Below are positions 62,070 to 64,000 of a stretch of DNA of 64,000 nucleotides, one piece after another. This DNA is from Lepidodermella squamata (taxonomy: Eukaryota; Gastrotricha). The position numbers were made by a program, and so were the translations under genes. A model generated the notes under the pieces. That model did no database searches and had not been told where the DNA came from. It was given only the letters and a program-made list of their open reading frames with translations. The stretch covers positions 868,001 to 932,000 of the forward strand of contig JBLDXI010000029.1 of the NCBI GenBank assembly GCA_047495785.1, in the 5' to 3' direction. The number at the start of each line of letters is the position of its first letter. Position 1 is the stretch's first letter.

Positions 62070-63092
62070 TCAAGACCACGAAGTGGCATTAGACGAGCTT
62101 TGGTTGGTCGCCAGCGCTGCCGCATTGTCAGCACCTGCAACATTAGTAATTTGCTGTAACGAGGAATTTCCATTTTTTGACGATGACGGTAAAGCTTTCG
62201 TATTTCCAGGCGGAGTCGATGGCGTAGTAGTTGGAGGCGAAATACTAGGAAGTTGTTGATCCAGTTTGTTGGAATTCGTACGAAGAACTCGGAAGAATCG
62301 GCAAACTACATCGCTTTCATTTACAGGAACCGTATCGAAGTGATTAACCACCATTTCTTGCAGCTGGTTCTTATTACCAGCCTTGCCCGATATTTTATGA
62401 GTCTGTCGATACCTGCGTAAAACTTGAAGTGACATCGTTTTCACTATGCTTTCAATTAGTTGACGGTTGGCAGCGATATCGCTTTGAGAAGGTGCGTCTG
62501 CAGCAGCACTGCCAGATCTCTTACCAGTAAAACTGTCATTCGTATTCTCGTCATCACTCGCATGTTGTTGACGCCGTACGACTTTCGAATTACGAACCCG
62601 TTGAATCAAGTTTTTGTGGTGATCACAAATGTAGATGTGCTTGCAATTAATATCTGTATTCAGCTTCAGCCCTTTCTGACTAGCCATTTTGTTGATCTTG
62701 CGACTGAAGCTAGCATTACCAGCAACGCGATTACATCGTTTTCCGCAGTCGAGTAGGCAACAGTACTGCTTGGCGTCTTGAGTTTGATCCGATTGCGCAC
62801 TGTTGCTGGGTGGATCGATGCTTTCCACAGGGGCTGGTTCGTTCATCGCTACATCAGGGGGAGGGGGAGCTGAGACTGGAGCTTGATTTGGCCATACCTC
62901 GACAGAGGAACCCACAGAGGGCGGAACAGCAACGACTCGTTGGATGATGGGGAGCTGCTGAGTTGAAGTAGCTTGAGTGGCGGTTGTAGCTGAGGCATCC
63001 ATTGGCTCAGCTTTGGGCCGTGCATCGACAGCACCTTCTTCTGACGTCACTTGCGTTTCCAAGATCACATCAGGGACAGGGTCTTGCTCCAT
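62070..63092 (-). CDS. SAP30: Sin3 corepressor subunit SAP30
   Basis: 340 codons, single exon. A poorly conserved Pro/Ser-rich N-terminus is followed by the atypical zinc finger QYCCLLDCGKRCNRVAGNAS and by KINKMASQKGLKLN with HIYICDHHKNLIQRVRN. After a spacer comes the Sin3-binding part, LQVLRRYRQTHKI...NKNQLQEMVVNHFDTVPVNE. Both match SAP30. The C-terminus is Ser/Pro/Asn-rich and longer than in human (220 in all). SAP30 bridges Sin3, HDAC1/2 and DNA or phosphoinositides. The ATG at 63092 is used; an upstream TTG is ignored. With HDAC1 and MRG in the same window, three proteins of Rpd3/Sin3-type complexes lie within 36 kb. Confidence 0.95.
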   Translation of the reverse strand: MEQDPVPDVILETQVTSEEGAVDARPKAEPMDASATTATQATSTQQLPIIQRVVAVPPSVGSSVEVWPNQAPVSAPPPPDVAMNEPAPVESIDPPSNSAQSDQTQDAKQYCCLLDCGKRCNRVAGNASFSRKINKMASQKGLKLNTDINCKHIYICDHHKNLIQRVRNSKVVRRQQHASDDENTNDSFTGKRSGSAAADAPSQSDIAANRQLIESIVKTMSLQVLRRYRQTHKISGKAGNKNQLQEMVVNHFDTVPVNESDVVCRFFRVLRTNSNKLDQQLPSISPPTTTPSTPPGNTKALPSSSKNGNSSLQQITNVAGADNAAALATNQSSSNATSWS

Positions 63093-63811
63093 CAAACAGA
63101 AAAACAGAAGTTCTATTAGGAAAGTGCACAGTTAAGTCATAACGTTCACGGAATACTTAAGCATGATGTGTGTAACTCATGCAAAATAATTATGCATTAA
63201 AAAGTAAAATCAGGATGTCAAATACTTTGGATGAACTTCAATGATAGCTACGATAGGCGTCTTGGATAAAAAGATATGCGTCGTCCCGTCAATTCCGGCT
63301 TGAAATGAATCAGCCTAAACAAGCTCAGAAGCCGATTGCAGGTGAAAGGCATACGACAGCCGTCAGCCAACGGGGTTGCGCCAAGGAGCGGGTGCATCAG
63401 CCAACAACAACCCACACCACTTGCAGAAAAAGCTGAACGCGAAAACGCGCGGCGTTCAAAATCTAGCAACAATAATATTTTGCAATATTCTTATTTGCAA
63501 TATTTGTATTCGTTCGGATTATTTCACGGCAACAACGTTGAAAAAATTAGCTTGACTTGCGCGCGCGATGATTGCACACCTGGTCGGCAAACTGACCTTT
63601 GAACCTTTTCTTAGTGTCCGGCGACAAGTTCTGCGGGGGCCTTGCCACATAGGGTTACGCTATTCAAGCTAACCGCTAAACTAAATTTTAAATTTTCCAG
63701 ACCGATGTATTTTATCTTTGCCTTCATACCATCAATTGGATTATTCCGTGCCCAACTTACCAAGCATTTTATGAACTTTTCATGTTTAGAAGAAGTCTGT
63801 AAATCAGTTTA
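63093..63811. other. Divergent promoter SAP30 / WDR45B-like
   Basis: About 0.7 kb without a supported gene. An acceptor-like tctgtaaatcag (AG 63806-63807) lies four bases before the WDR45B-like ATG. Confidence 0.45.
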
Positions 63812-64000
63812 ATGAGTGTCAATAAGCGCATTCTTTGCGCGGCTTGGAATCAGGATTATGGTTGCTTCGCGTGTGGGTTCGAAAATGGATTCAGAATCTT
63901 CAACACTGATCCTTTGAAGGAGCGACAGAAGGTTGAATTCACCGATGGTGGAATCGGAATTGTTGAGATGCTTTATCGATGCAACTATATTGCTCTAGTT
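63812..64000 (+). CDS. WDR45B: WIPI3/WDR45B-like autophagy PROPPIN (5' part only)
   Basis: 63 codons up to the window edge. The block [20 protein letters not shown], then [12 protein letters not shown], then [18 protein letters not shown], matches the first blade of WDR45B (WIPI3). That protein is a seven-bladed PI3P-binding beta-propeller working with ATG2 in phagophore growth. The frame is open to base 64000 with no intron seen. WDR45 (WIPI4) is a less likely alternative. Confidence 0.93.
   Translation, partial: MSVNKRILCAAWNQDYGCFACGFENGFRIFNTDPLKERQKVEFTDGGIGIVEMLYRCNYIALV

Overview
The window is nuclear DNA from a compact invertebrate animal genome. Genes have short introns (many of 48-60 bp), acceptors are mostly TTTCAG or TTTTAG, and spacing is tight. 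Three things argue against a nematode despite the nematode-like splice sites: a well-preserved CFAP100 gene (axonemal inner-arm regulator), a beta-tubulin ending in the axonemal EGEF motif, and overall gene content. A small ciliated protostome or other compact metazoan with spliced-leader trans-splicing is plausible; the species cannot be named from this sequence.

Layout. 0-6 kb: SREK1IP1 (minus, runs off the left edge), a hAT transposase relic, a Qa-SNARE, a small membrane protein and an ELP5-like gene. 7-9 kb: two small secreted-protein genes. 9-14.9 kb: a transposon graveyard (Copia pol remains, repeated segments, a foldback element). 15-24 kb: a Ly6-like protein, a small heat-shock protein with a repetitive N-terminus, CFAP100 and CARM1/PRMT4. 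25-34 kb: a foldback element, PITHD1, HDAC1, an MRG/MSL3 protein and an intronless beta-tubulin. 34.8-49.7 kb: a coiled-coil protein, then HEATR1/UTP10 (14 exons), then a non-coding multi-exon snoRNA host gene. 50-52.2 kb: a second copy of the basic secreted protein and a MULE relic with inverted ends. 52.2-54.2 kb: a tRNA/U6 cluster in which a Lys-Glu tRNA pair is present as a perfect inverted duplicate. 54.5-64 kb: TGS1, PTCD3 (mS39), ELOF1, SAP30 and the start of a WDR45B-like gene.

The most interesting part is 37.2-49.7 kb. Introns 1, 2 and 3 of HEATR1 (a ribosome-biogenesis factor) hold two different box H/ACA snoRNAs and one box C/D snoRNA. The same three families recur as eight copies, one per intron, in an adjacent gene whose exons look non-coding. 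Two further related C/D snoRNAs lie in HEATR1 introns 10 and 12 and share a guide complementary to 18S rRNA. C/D snoRNAs all sit about 67-78 nt from the 3' splice site and H/ACA snoRNAs about 14-23 nt from it. The window also holds TGS1 (snRNA/snoRNA cap hypermethylase), U6 snRNA and SREK1IP1, so RNA-processing genes are prominent.

A second theme is chromatin: HDAC1, an MRG/MSL3 protein immediately upstream on the same strand, and SAP30, all connected with Sin3/Rpd3-type complexes, plus CARM1. Several same-strand neighbours are only 100-160 bp apart, and many start codons are preceded within 0-30 nt by a pyrimidine-AG acceptor, suggesting trans-splicing and operon-like units. Exon joins were made by eye from splice consensus, reading phase and family similarity; most coding sums come out as whole codons. 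Family assignments rest on recalled protein similarity, with no database search.
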